Assembly (NCBI GenBank): GCA_903855995.1
Contig: CAIOAN010000007.1
Location: 1 to 64,000, forward strand
From: an uncultured Opitutia bacterium
GTDB lineage: Bacteria > Verrucomicrobiota > Verrucomicrobiia > Opitutales > UBA953
Reading direction: 5' to 3'
DNA: 64,000 nucleotides
Position numbers and translations under genes: made by a program. Shown piece by piece: positions 36,744 through 44,665 of the stretch (its first letter is position 1; every line of letters begins with the position of its first letter). The notes under the pieces are model-generated. The model saw only the letters and a program-made list of their open reading frames with translations. It did not search any database and had not been told where the DNA came from.

Positions 36744-38026
36744 AGATTTTCGACCGCCTCCGTCCGGCCGTCATCAACGGGCTCCGTGAACTTCAGGCCA
36801 ACAAGGTGCGCTCCTTGCTGTCGATGTCAGGCATCATCCTCGGCGTGGCGTCGCTGGTCGCGATGGTCACGGTCGTCCAGGGTATGGTTGGTAATTTCCG
36901 CCAGTTCGTCGATGCGATGGGCGGCATCGAGAAAATCGCGGTTGACCGCCAGTCGCTACCGAAGGAGCAGGAACACCTGGCCGAACTTTCCGAAGGGATG
37001 ACGCTGCGTGACGTCGAGCAGATCCGCGCGACAATCCCCCTCATCCGCAACATCTCCCCCGAGGTGCGCGTGGGTTACGAGAAGGTTGTCTACGAGGGCC
37101 ATGAGGCCATCACGCTCATCCTGGGCTGCACGCCCGATTACCTGCCGGTCGCCAAGCGCTGGGTCGATCCGGAGCAGGGTCGCTTCATCAGCGACCTGGA
37201 CATCCTGCACCGCACCGACGTGGTCGTGCTGGGCTCCTCCATCGCCGCCGAGCTTTTTCCTCCCAACGTCGATCCGCTCGGCAAGGTGATTCGCGTGAAG
37301 GGCAAGCGTTTCGTGGTAGTCGGCCTGCTCAATAACATCGAAGGCTCCGGCATGCAGGTACGTTCCGCGAATTCCAAGGGCGGGAGCGGCATGTGGCGCT
37401 GGCGTAACAGCGGGGTCTACATTCCCGTCTCCACGGCGACCGCTAAGTTCACGGGCAATGACCACCTCACCGGTCTCGGCCTGCGGATCGGTGACGCCAA
37501 CGACCTGCAGAACACCGTCGATCAGCTGGAGCGCTCCTTGCTCCAGATGCATAACGGGCTGAAGGATTTCAATATCTCGACCAACGAGGAGACGCTGGAG
37601 TCCTTCAGGAAGACCGAGTCCGCCTTCAAGCTTTCGCTGGGCGGCGTGGCGGGGATTTCTCTCTTCATCGGCGGCATCGGCATCATGAACGTGATGCTAG
37701 CCTCCATCAACGAACGCATCCGGGAGATCGGCGTACGCAAAGCGGTCGGCGCGCGCGGCTCCGACCTGTTTCTGCAGTTCCTCGCCGAGGCGGCGGTGAT
37801 CTCGGTGATGGGAGGTATCATCGGCCTGTCGGTCTCGATGGGCATCGTCTGGCTGATGAACTTCATCCTGATCCAGGCCATCCCGACGCAGGCCGTGGCC
37901 ACCTTGGATTGGAAGATTATGGCCCAAGGTTTGGGCTTCTCGGTGATTGTCGGCCTCGTCGCCGGTGTCTATCCTGCCCTCCGCGCCGCCAAGCTCGACC
38001 CCATCGAAGCCCTCCGACACGAATGA
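36740..38026 (+). CDS. MacB-type ABC permease (FtsX/MacB_PCD)
   Basis: A 428-residue permease with the N-terminal LQANKVRSLLSMSGIILGVA helix, a large periplasmic MacB_PCD domain (about 45-280, with LGSSIAAELFPPNVDPLGK) and three C-terminal helices of FtsX type (SLFIGGIGIMNVMLASINER, REIGVRKAVGARGSDLFLQF). Together with the preceding genes it makes a tripartite mechanotransmission pump. It overlaps the first esterase gene by ATGA, so transporter and esterases are coupled. Likely cargo is a peptide, lipopeptide or macrolide-like molecule, but nothing in the sequence fixes this. Confidence 0.94.
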   Translation: MKIFDRLRPAVINGLRELQANKVRSLLSMSGIILGVASLVAMVTVVQGMVGNFRQFVDAMGGIEKIAVDRQSLPKEQEHLAELSEGMTLRDVEQIRATIPLIRNISPEVRVGYEKVVYEGHEAITLILGCTPDYLPVAKRWVDPEQGRFISDLDILHRTDVVVLGSSIAAELFPPNVDPLGKVIRVKGKRFVVVGLLNNIEGSGMQVRSANSKGGSGMWRWRNSGVYIPVSTATAKFTGNDHLTGLGLRIGDANDLQNTVDQLERSLLQMHNGLKDFNISTNEETLESFRKTESAFKLSLGGVAGISLFIGGIGIMNVMLASINERIREIGVRKAVGARGSDLFLQFLAEAAVISVMGGIIGLSVSMGIVWLMNFILIQAIPTQAVATLDWKIMAQGLGFSVIVGLVAGVYPALRAAKLDPIEALRHE

Positions 38027-38874
38027 GATTCCTCCTCCCCGCGTTGCTCGCCGCCCTCACGCTCGCGGCTGAACCCCAGCTGTCTTTTGACGTCTTCCCC
38101 GGCCAGCCGCCTGGTGAGACACTGAAGATGAAAGAAGGGCAGGACCCGCACGGGACAATCTCGCCGGGACATCGCGGCAATGTCTTCACCCCCGAACTGA
38201 CGCCGTGGCCTTCGCCCCGTCCGAATGCCCCCCTCATCCTGGTCTGCCCCGGCGGCGGCTACAACGGCCTAGCCGACGGACATGAAGGCGCCGAAGTGGC
38301 GAAGCGCCTCAACGCTTTCGGATGTTCCGCCGTCATCCTTCGCTATCGCGTGCCGCGCCGCGACCCGCAGCGCCCTTGGGTCGTCCCCTTGCTCGACGCC
38401 CGCGCCGCGCTGGAGATCGTCCGTGCCCGCGCCAAGGAATGGAACGCCGATCCCAAGAAGATCGGGATTCTCGGCTTCTCCGCCGGAGGTAATCTCGCCG
38501 CGCGCGCGGCCTACTCGCCGTCCGACGTCGCCGTGCCTCGTCCGGATTTCGCGGTGTTGATCTACCCGGCCTACCTCTTCGATAAGGACCAGCCCGACGG
38601 CGTCCTGCGTGAAGGTCCCGAAGGCGTCGTGCCTCCGAAGGGACCTAAGCCCGTGCCGGCTTTCTTCGCCCACAGCGCCGATGACCGTTACCCGGCCGAA
38701 GGCTCGATGGCCCTCGCCGCCAAGCTGAAGTCCCTCGGAGGTTCCGCCGAAGTCCATGTCTGGGTCAAGGGTGGCCATGGCTGGGGCGCGACGGACCGTT
38801 GCGAAGCTGCCAAGGTCTGGACGGATACCCTCCGCGCCTGGCTCATCGACCAGAAGTTCCTCGCCCCTCTCTGA
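38023..38874 (+). CDS. Secreted alpha/beta-hydrolase esterase, copy 1
   Basis: The true start is the ATG at 38023, overlapping the permease stop, which gives 283 aa with signal peptide MRFLLPALLAALTLAAEP. Catalytic elements are the oxyanion loop CPGGGYNGLADGHEG, nucleophile GFSAGGNLAA, acid HSADDRYPAEGS and histidine GGHGWGATDR. The family is the acetyl-esterase/feruloyl-esterase-like group, which often deacetylates xylan or other glycans. It is a close paralogue of the next gene, with the same length and motif spacing. Coupling to an efflux operon is unusual for such an enzyme. Confidence 0.9.
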   Translation: MRFLLPALLAALTLAAEPQLSFDVFPGQPPGETLKMKEGQDPHGTISPGHRGNVFTPELTPWPSPRPNAPLILVCPGGGYNGLADGHEGAEVAKRLNAFGCSAVILRYRVPRRDPQRPWVVPLLDARAALEIVRARAKEWNADPKKIGILGFSAGGNLAARAAYSPSDVAVPRPDFAVLIYPAYLFDKDQPDGVLREGPEGVVPPKGPKPVPAFFAHSADDRYPAEGSMALAAKLKSLGGSAEVHVWVKGGHGWGATDRCEAAKVWTDTLRAWLIDQKFLAPL

Positions 38875-38882
38875 ACTTTCCC

Positions 38883-39734
38883 ATGAAGACCACGCTCCTT
38901 GCCTGCCTGCTGTTCGCCGCCCTCGGCGCCGAATCCCTGCCGCCTGCTCCCGTCTGGGATGCGGCACCGCCCGCCGAGACCCGGAAGCAGAAACCCGGCA
39001 CCGACCCCAAGGGTGTCGTGAACGAGAAAGGCTTTCGTTCCGAAGTGATGATCCCCGAGTTCGTCGCCTGGCCGGCGGCCCAGCCTGGCGCGCCGATCAT
39101 CATCGTCTGTCCCGGCGGCGGTTACAGCTTCCTCGCCGAGGAGCATGAGGGCGCTGAAGTCGCCCGTCGCCTCAACAAGCTCGGCGTCGCCGCCGTGGTC
39201 CTGCGTTACCGTGTCCCGCGTCGCGACAACGAGAAGCCGTGGGTCGTCCCGGTGATCGACGCCCGCCGCATGGTCCAGATTGTGCGTGAGCGAGCCAAGG
39301 AATGGAACGCGGACCCGAAGAAGGTCGGCATCCTCGGCTTCTCCGCCGGCGGCAACCTTGCCGCCCGCGTGGCTTATTCTCCCGCCGAAGCCGACGCCGC
39401 TCGCCCGGACTTCGCCGTGATGGTCTACCCCGCCTATCTTTTTGAGAAGGACAAGCCCGACAGCACCTTGCGCGACGGTCCGGACGGCGTGATCCCGACC
39501 AAGGGCACGAAGCCCGTCCCGGCGTTCTTCGCCCACAGCGCCGATGACGGTTACCCCGCCGAAGGCTCGATGGCCCTCGCCAAGGTCCTGAAGTCGATGG
39601 GCGGCTCCACCGAGGTGCACGTCTGGGCCAAGGGCAGTCACGGCTGGGGCGCGACCGACCGTTGCGAGGCCTCCCGCAAGTGGACCGACCTGCTGGGCGC
39701 GTGGATGGTCGAACAGGGCTTCCTCAAGCGCTGA
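38883..39734 (+). CDS. Secreted alpha/beta-hydrolase esterase, copy 2
   Basis: It is read from the ATG at 38883 (signal peptide MKTTLLACLLFAALGAES) and is 283 aa, exactly the length of copy 1. It shares long blocks with copy 1: CPGGGYSFLAEEHEGAEVAR, RYRVPRRD, RAKEWNADPKKVGILGFSAG, FFAHSADDGYPAEGSMALA and SHGWGATDRCEA. The catalytic triad is intact. It starts eight bases after copy 1, so the pair arose by tandem duplication. A terminator follows directly, closing the six-gene efflux/esterase operon. Confidence 0.9.
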   Translation: MKTTLLACLLFAALGAESLPPAPVWDAAPPAETRKQKPGTDPKGVVNEKGFRSEVMIPEFVAWPAAQPGAPIIIVCPGGGYSFLAEEHEGAEVARRLNKLGVAAVVLRYRVPRRDNEKPWVVPVIDARRMVQIVRERAKEWNADPKKVGILGFSAGGNLAARVAYSPAEADAARPDFAVMVYPAYLFEKDKPDSTLRDGPDGVIPTKGTKPVPAFFAHSADDGYPAEGSMALAKVLKSMGGSTEVHVWAKGSHGWGATDRCEASRKWTDLLGAWMVEQGFLKR

Positions 39735-39754
39735 TCGTCCCGTTCATCAGCCAA

Positions 39755-39787
39755 TAAAAAAGCCGCCCGGATGGGCGGCTTTTGTTT
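39755..39787. terminator. Bidirectional terminator
   Basis: AGCCGCCC (39761-39768) and GGGCGGCT (39773-39780) form a perfect stem around GGAT, with A6 on the left and TTTGTTT on the right. It serves both the esterase operon (+) and the outer-membrane barrel gene ending at 39803 (-). Confidence 0.88.
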
Positions 39788-39802
39788 GGGCGGCAAGTCC
39801 GC

Positions 39803-40309
39803 TTAGAACTTGAAGCGGAGACCAGCCGAGGACTGCCAGCTGTTGACGGACTTCTTCACGCCGCCAGCGAGTTCCTGGACGTCGTAGACCTCGGCGTTGC
39901 GCTCGGTGAGGATCACGTCGACCGTGTCAGAGACGCGGAAGGACATGCCGACGAAGAGGTTCGTGGTCATGGCGTTCTTGGAGTTCATGCTGGCACCAGA
40001 GAACCAGACGTTGCCGACGCCCGCGCCGATGAAGGGGCGGATGCTGCCGTTGCCGTTGAGTTCGTAGGTGAGGTCGAGGGACGCGGCACGAGCGGTGGCG
40101 TCGACGGCACCGGTGGAGACGTACTTGCTGGAGCTGAGGTTCAGGCCCAAGTGGAACTCGTTGTTGAGCTGGGTCCCGATGCCGACGCCGACGATGGCGT
40201 TGGAATCGTAGCCCGAGGGGCTGGCGGCGCCAACGTTGACGTCGAGCGTGAGGGCGGAGGCGGCAGCAGCCATCAGAGGGAGGACTGCGAGGGAGGTCAG
40301 GGTTTTCAT
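39803..40309 (-). CDS. Small outer-membrane beta-barrel protein
   Basis: A 168-residue protein with signal peptide MKTLTSLAVLPLMAAAASA and alternating-pattern strands typical of 8-stranded OmpA/OmpW-like barrels (e.g. FHLGLNLSSSKYVSTG, IRPFIGAGVGNVWFSG, TNLFVGMSFRV). It ends in SSAGLRFKF, with the terminal aromatic residue that favours BAM recognition. No soluble domain is attached. It is 53 bases downstream of the cyclophilin gene on the same strand. Function unknown. Confidence 0.82.
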   Translation of the reverse strand: MKTLTSLAVLPLMAAAASALTLDVNVGAASPSGYDSNAIVGVGIGTQLNNEFHLGLNLSSSKYVSTGAVDATARAASLDLTYELNGNGSIRPFIGAGVGNVWFSGASMNSKNAMTTNLFVGMSFRVSDTVDVILTERNAEVYDVQELAGGVKKSVNSWQSSAGLRFKF

Positions 40310-40362
40310 GGGGAAGTGTTAGATTGGAGCGGGCGGGGGTCCTGTAAAGTCAGAAGGGCGCC

Positions 40363-40968
40363 TTACTTGGACGATTCTCCAACTATCTCGACACTAGTGA
40401 TTTCCACCCGTTCGGTGGGGGTCGAGCCTTCCATGCCCACGCAGGGGATGGTGGCGATCTTGTTGAGGACCTCCTCCCCGGCGACCAGCTTGCCGAAGGC
40501 CGTATATTTATTATTCAAGAAAGAGGCGTCGCCGTGGCAGACGAAGAACTGGCTGCCGGCGCTGTCCGGGTCGCTCGAGCGGGCCATCGAAAGGACGCCG
40601 CGTACGTGGGCGCGGTTATTGAACTCGGCTTTGACCATGTAGCCGGGGCCGCCGGTGCCGGGGACGCCGCGGGCGCCGACCTTAGAGTTAGGGCAGCCGC
40701 CCTGGATCATGAAGCCCTTGATGATGCGGTGGAACGCGGTGCCGTTATAGAACTTCTCGCGCGAGAGCTTGAGGAAATTGTCCACGGTGCGAGGCGCCAC
40801 GTCGGGCCAGAACTCGACGGTCATGTCGCCGTAATTAGTGTGGATGATGGCGCGCGGGGCGTCAGGGGCTTTGGTTTCTTTCATTTGGTCTTGGTTATTG
40901 CAGGAGGAGAGGGTGAGGCCGACGACGACGGCCAGGAGGGAAAACAGGCTGAGGCGAAGGGCTTTCAT
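40363..40968 (-). CDS. Cyclophilin-type peptidyl-prolyl isomerase lipoprotein
   Basis: The start is taken at the ATG at 40968 (201 aa); the 55 upstream codons are antisense to thiS. The signal ends in the lipobox LTLSSC. The cyclophilin domain carries MTVEFWPDVAPRTVDNFLKL, FYNGTAFHRIIKGFMIQGG (the catalytic Arg region) and SRDPDSAGSQFFVCH-type elements (ARSSDPDSAGSQFFVC). It accelerates proline isomerisation in envelope proteins. It is divergent from thiS across 88 bases and probably co-transcribed with the barrel protein, which could be a client. Confidence 0.92.
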   Translation of the reverse strand: MKALRLSLFSLLAVVVGLTLSSCNNQDQMKETKAPDAPRAIIHTNYGDMTVEFWPDVAPRTVDNFLKLSREKFYNGTAFHRIIKGFMIQGGCPNSKVGARGVPGTGGPGYMVKAEFNNRAHVRGVLSMARSSDPDSAGSQFFVCHGDASFLNNKYTAFGKLVAGEEVLNKIATIPCVGMEGSTPTERVEITSVEIVGESSK

Positions 40969-41056
40969 GCCTGTCAGCCAAGCCTGCCCGCCCCTCGCCG
41001 CAACCCCAAACCTCCGCTTGCCACCCCGCCTTTCGGGGGGCAGGGTGGCCCCACAC

Positions 41057-41257
41057 ATGCGTGTCACCGTCAACGATGAGCCCCGGGAGACAGCCGCCCA
41101 GACGCTGGCTGACCTCCTGCGCGAGCTCGGCATCGACCAGGAGCCAGCCGTCGCCGCCGCCCTGGACGCCCAAGTGGTTCCCCGCTCCCGCTGGGCCGCC
41201 CAGCCGCTCGCCGAGGGCGCCCAGATTCTCGTGATTCGCGCCGCCCAGGGCGGCTGA
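41057..41257 (+). CDS. thiS: Sulfur carrier protein ThiS
   Basis: A 66-residue beta-grasp protein from the ATG at 41057 (MRVTVNDEPRETAAQTLADL), ending in the required Gly-Gly (RAAQGG). The C-terminal glycine is adenylated and thiocarboxylated to supply sulfur for the thiazole ring. It is ten bases ahead of the TenI-like gene and heads the thiS-tenI-like-thiE-thiG run. No TPP riboswitch (THI box) can be seen in the 88 bases upstream. Confidence 0.93.
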   Translation: MRVTVNDEPRETAAQTLADLLRELGIDQEPAVAAALDAQVVPRSRWAAQPLAEGAQILVIRAAQGG

Positions 41258-41267
41258 CCTCCTTTAT

Positions 41268-41945
41268 ATGTTCAAATTCATCAAAGGTCTCTTCGTCGGC
41301 GAGCCGGAAGCCCCGGCTCCGGCTAATCTCGTGCTGCTGACACCTAACGACGGCAACTGGGATCCGAAGATGGTCCGTCGCCTGTTCGATGCCGGCCTCT
41401 CCCGACTCCACGTCCAGATCCGCAAGGATTGGGAACGTCGCCACTACGAACAGTTCCTCCGCACGATCCCCGAGGCCTATTGGTCGCGCATCATCCTTGG
41501 CGAAGAGCCGAGCCTCGTGGAATCCCACAAACTCGGCGGCTTCCAGATGCACCCCGGTGAACGCATCCCGCGTCAATGGCCCAAGCACGCCGCGGTCAGC
41601 GCGAAGTGCCATGACTACGACGAGCTCCGCTCGACGGACAAGGGTTGCGGCTACGTCTTCCTGACGCCGATCTTCGAATCGGTTTCAAAGAAGGACCACC
41701 GCCCGCGCCGCACGCTCCGCGAATACGAGGTGATTCTCCAGCGCTGGAAGGCCGAAGGCGGCTGCCCAGTGCACGCCCTTGGCGGCGTCACGCCGAAGAA
41801 CGCCGCGCAGGTCCGCGCGATGGGCTTCGACGGTATTGCTTTCATCGGCTCGGTCTGGAAGCAGCCAGACCCGGTCCGCGCCTTTATTGATCTCGAGCGC
41901 GCCTGGGCGGGTAAAGAGATGCGCAAGTTGAAGCGCAAGTACTAG
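41268..41945 (+). CDS. Thiamine-phosphate-synthase-like / TenI-like protein
   Basis: A 225-residue TIM-barrel protein with the TMP-TENI pattern: LHVQIRKDWERR where ThiE has QLR-x-K, a CGYVFLTPIFESVSKKDH segment, and the C-terminal HALGGVTPKNAAQVRAMGFD with FIGSVW. The ThiE pyrimidine-site motif (NDR...DGVHLGQ) is not recognisable; SHKLGGFQMHPGE stands in that place. It is therefore more likely a thiazole tautomerase (TenI role) than a second synthase. An N-terminal ~25-residue extension (MFKFIKGLFVGEPEAPAPA) is unusual. It lies between thiS and thiE. Confidence 0.75.
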   Translation: MFKFIKGLFVGEPEAPAPANLVLLTPNDGNWDPKMVRRLFDAGLSRLHVQIRKDWERRHYEQFLRTIPEAYWSRIILGEEPSLVESHKLGGFQMHPGERIPRQWPKHAAVSAKCHDYDELRSTDKGCGYVFLTPIFESVSKKDHRPRRTLREYEVILQRWKAEGGCPVHALGGVTPKNAAQVRAMGFDGIAFIGSVWKQPDPVRAFIDLERAWAGKEMRKLKRKY

Positions 41946-41948
41946 GCC

Positions 41949-42563
41949 GTGTTTCCGCGCCTGCAGTTCCTCACGCTCGACGCGTCACCGCTCGCCCACC
42001 GGGCGCAGGCGCTGGCAGCGCTGGAAGGCGGCGTCCGCTGGATTCAGCTGCGCGCCAAACACCTTTCCGAAGATGTCTGGGTCGCGGAGGCCGCTGCGAT
42101 CGCTGAACTCTGCCGCGACTACGGCGCGACGTTCATCGTCAACGATTCGCCGCAGGTGGCGCTCCGCGCCGAAGCGGATGGCGTGCATCTGGGCGGCGAT
42201 GATGCCTCGCCCGCCGAAGCCCGCCGAGTGCTCGGCGATTTCGCCCTCGTGGGCGTGACGTTGAACGAACCGGCGCACCTCGCGCGAATGCAAGGCGTGC
42301 GCGTCGATTACGCGGGCGTCGGCCCTTTCCGCCACACGGCGAGTAAACAGAAGCTCGCCGCGATCCATACCGCTGAATCCCTCGCGGCCCTCATCACCGC
42401 CGCCGCCCCGCTGCCATGCTTCGCCATCGGCGGCGTGACGGCCGCGGACTGGCCGGCGCTCCGCGCCCTCGGTGCCCATGGCATCGCGGTCAGCGGCGCC
42501 ATCGCCTTGGCGACCGACCCGGTTTCGGCCGCGAAATCGTTGGTCGAAGCGGTGTCCGCCTAG
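41949..42563 (+). CDS. thiE: Thiamine phosphate synthase
   Basis: A 204-residue protein starting at GTG, three bases after the TenI-like gene. The ThiE motifs are present: [32 protein letters not shown] (phosphate/pyrimidine site; the usual Arg of NDR is Ser), [15 protein letters not shown] and [14 protein letters not shown]. It joins HMP-pyrophosphate to thiazole phosphate. The DR-to-DS change deserves a check, but the other elements are standard. Confidence 0.88.
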   Translation: MFPRLQFLTLDASPLAHRAQALAALEGGVRWIQLRAKHLSEDVWVAEAAAIAELCRDYGATFIVNDSPQVALRAEADGVHLGGDDASPAEARRVLGDFALVGVTLNEPAHLARMQGVRVDYAGVGPFRHTASKQKLAAIHTAESLAALITAAAPLPCFAIGGVTAADWPALRALGAHGIAVSGAIALATDPVSAAKSLVEAVSA

Positions 42564-42618
42564 GTTTCGGATGCGAGGGCTGGACAAGCCCGCCTCCGTT
42601 CGGATTGTGCAAGCAACG

Positions 42619-43386
42619 ATGTCCTCGCTCCGTATCGCTGACCGTACCTTCGCCTCGCGCCTCTTCACGGGCACGGGCAAGTACGCTTCCGCCGCGCAGC
42701 TCCGCGCGGTGCTCGACGCCTCCGGCGCCGAGGTGGTGACGATGGCGATCAAGCGGGTGCGCTTCGGCGCCAAAGATGACGGCATCCTCTCCGCGCTCGA
42801 TCCGCAGAAGCATCTGATCTTGCCAAATACTTCCGGCGTACGCACGGCCAAGGAAGCGATCTTCGCCGCCGAACTCGCCCGCGAGGCGCTCGGTACTTCC
42901 TGGTTGAAACTCGAAATCCACCCGGACCCGAAGTACCTGATGCCGGATCCGATCGAGACCCTTGAGGCCTGTCGCGAACTGGTGAAGAAGGGTTTCACGG
43001 TCCTGCCCTATATCCACGCCGACCCGGTCCTCGCGAAGCGCCTCGAAGAAGTCGGTGCCGCTGCGGTCATGCCGCTGGGCGCACCGATCGGCTCGAACCG
43101 CGGCCTGCTCTCCCGTGACTTCCTGCGCATCATCATCGAACAGGCCCGTGTGCCGATCATCGTCGACGCCGGCCTAGGGGCTCCTTCGCACGCCGCGGAA
43201 GCTTTGGAGATGGGCGCGGATGCGGTGTTGGTGAACACGGCGATCGCCTCCTCGGGGGACCCCATCGCGATGGCCCGCGCCTTTCGCCTTGCGGTTGAAG
43301 CTGGTCGCACGGCCCGCGAAGCCGGCTTGGGCTCTGGCTCCGAGCAGGCCGTGCCGACATCGCCGCTCACGGGTTTCCTCGACTGA
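42619..43386 (+). CDS. thiG: Thiazole synthase
   Basis: Read from the ATG at 42619 ([20 protein letters not shown]), 255 aa. Diagnostic stretches are [17 protein letters not shown] with the catalytic lysine, [27 protein letters not shown] and [10 protein letters not shown] plus [14 protein letters not shown]. It forms the thiazole from DXP, dehydroglycine and ThiS-thiocarboxylate. The dehydroglycine source (ThiO or ThiH) is not encoded in the window. Confidence 0.96.
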   Translation: MSSLRIADRTFASRLFTGTGKYASAAQLRAVLDASGAEVVTMAIKRVRFGAKDDGILSALDPQKHLILPNTSGVRTAKEAIFAAELAREALGTSWLKLEIHPDPKYLMPDPIETLEACRELVKKGFTVLPYIHADPVLAKRLEEVGAAAVMPLGAPIGSNRGLLSRDFLRIIIEQARVPIIVDAGLGAPSHAAEALEMGADAVLVNTAIASSGDPIAMARAFRLAVEAGRTAREAGLGSGSEQAVPTSPLTGFLD

Positions 43387-43390
43387 TCCG

Positions 43391-44146
43391 ATGGCCGCGA
43401 AGCCTGGCAGAATCCGCGCCGACGAACTGCTGCTGAAGCTGTCGCTGGCCCCGACGCGTTCGGTTGCGCAGGCACTCATCCTGGCGGGCAAGGTGCGCTC
43501 GGGTCCCGACGCCGTCGTCAACAAGCCCTCACAGTCCTTTCCTGAAGATGCGGTGCTGATTGTCGATCAGCCTCCGCGCTTCGTCTCGCGCGGCGGGGAG
43601 AAGCTCGAAGGTGCACTCGATCATTTTAAGATTCCCGTCGAGGGTCTCCACGGCCTCGATATCGGCGCTTCGACCGGTGGCTTCACCGATTGCCTGCTTC
43701 AGCGTGGTGTGGTGAGCATGACGTGTGTCGACGTCGGTACGGCCCAGCTCCATTCGAAGCTGCGCAATGATCCGCGCATTAAGAATCTCGAGAAGTTCAA
43801 CGCGCGTGAGATCAACACCGTCGAGCTACCACACCGGACCTATGGAATCGTGGTGATGGACCTTTCGTTCATCTCTTTGAGGTTGGTGCTGCCGGCCGCC
43901 TGGGAGCGGACAGGGAAGGGCGGGCATTTGATTGCGCTCATCAAGCCGCAGTTCGAGGCGACGCGGGCTGAGGCCGACAAGGCACAGGGGATCATCAAGG
44001 ACCCAGTCATCCATGCCCGCGTGGTCGATGGCCTGACCACCTCCATTCAGTCGCTTCCCGGCGCCCAGGTTCTCGGGGTGATTCCCTCTCCGATCGAAGG
44101 CCGGGACGGGAATAAAGAGTTCCTGATCGCCGTCAAAAGGGCCTGA
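43391..44146 (+). CDS. tlyA: TlyA-family rRNA 2'-O-methyltransferase
   Basis: The start is at the ATG at 43391 ([19 protein letters not shown]), four bases after thiG; 251 aa. An N-terminal S4 RNA-binding domain ([27 protein letters not shown]) precedes an FtsJ-type methyltransferase with [32 protein letters not shown] and [11 protein letters not shown]. TlyA methylates the ribose of 16S (and in some species 23S) rRNA; the 'hemolysin' name is historic. It probably shares the thi transcript. Confidence 0.93.
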   Translation: MAAKPGRIRADELLLKLSLAPTRSVAQALILAGKVRSGPDAVVNKPSQSFPEDAVLIVDQPPRFVSRGGEKLEGALDHFKIPVEGLHGLDIGASTGGFTDCLLQRGVVSMTCVDVGTAQLHSKLRNDPRIKNLEKFNAREINTVELPHRTYGIVVMDLSFISLRLVLPAAWERTGKGGHLIALIKPQFEATRAEADKAQGIIKDPVIHARVVDGLTTSIQSLPGAQVLGVIPSPIEGRDGNKEFLIAVKRA

Positions 44147-44172
44147 ATGTGGCCTAAAAAGGGCTATAGGTT

Positions 44173-44265
44173 GGGATAGGGCTAGGGTTAGGGTTTTTTA
44201 GAAAAGAGCCAAATTGGGTTTATTTCCGTCATTTCTACCCCTACCCCCATCCCTATCCCTCCCCC
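44173..44265. other. Paired G-quadruplex-type tracts in the tlyA-rpsR gap
   Basis: On the plus strand, GGGATAGGGCTAGGGTTAGG plus G (44173-44193) is four GGG runs with three 3-base loops, followed at once by T6. About 45 bases later lies a C-rich tract (44238-44265: five C runs separated by 1-3 bases), which is the same kind of motif on the other strand. CCCTATCCC (44251-44259) is the exact complement of GGGATAGGG (44173-44181), so the tracts can pair as a stem instead of folding separately. The rest of the 185-base gap holds no ORF. Confidence 0.7.
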
Positions 44266-44331
44266 TGCGCCTGTGGCGCATCCCTATTTCTCCTTGCCCT
44301 CGGCCTTCCGCCTCTTACTTCAAAACCTCCC

Positions 44332-44526
44332 ATGACCACCGAAGGTAAGCTCAAGCGCTCCCGCAACCCCCTCGACTTCGATTTCACCGAACCCGAGGCC
44401 CTGACGCGTTACGTCACCGAGACGGGTAAGATCCTGCCCCGCAAACTGACCGGCCTCACCGCCCGCCAGCAGCGTCATATTTCGAAGGCCGTTAAGCGCG
44501 CCCGGAATATGATCACGATGAAGTAA
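44332..44526 (+). CDS. rpsR: 30S ribosomal protein S18
   Basis: A 64-residue basic protein containing the S18 core: [20 protein letters not shown] followed by [12 protein letters not shown]18 binds the 16S platform next to S6. The gene is monocistronic here, between the G-quadruplex spacer and its own terminator, and not in the common rpsF-ssb-rpsR-rplI cluster. The protein is a little shorter than E. coli S18 (75 aa) but within bacterial range. Confidence 0.95.
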   Translation: MTTEGKLKRSRNPLDFDFTEPEALTRYVTETGKILPRKLTGLTARQQRHISKAVKRARNMITMK

Positions 44527-44551
44527 GCCGTCCACGCGACGTCTTCCCCCG

Positions 44552-44577
44552 GGCCGCCTTTTCAGGCGGCCTTTTTG
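44552..44577 (+). terminator. Intrinsic terminator of rpsR
   Basis: GGCCGCCT (44552-44559) and AGGCGGCC (44564-44571) pair around TTTC and are followed by T5 G. It lies 25 bases after the rpsR stop. Confidence 0.92.
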
Positions 44578-44665
44578 TTGGCCGCGTAGGGGGTTGCCCC
44601 TGAAGGCTGGTCGCCGTAAATCTAACGGGACTTTTCCACCCGGCTCGCCAATCTCCGTCTTCGCC

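Noticed and set aside
40969-41056. Possible TPP riboswitch before thiS
   Set aside because: The conserved THI-box words (CTGAGA, ACCTGATCTGG-like) are absent, and the gap is too short for the full element plus expression platform.
44160-44200. Telomere-like GGGTTAGGG sequence taken as a linear-replicon end
   Set aside because: It is a single short tract in the middle of a continuous gene array, so a chromosome end is implausible. Kept only as a G-quadruplex motif.
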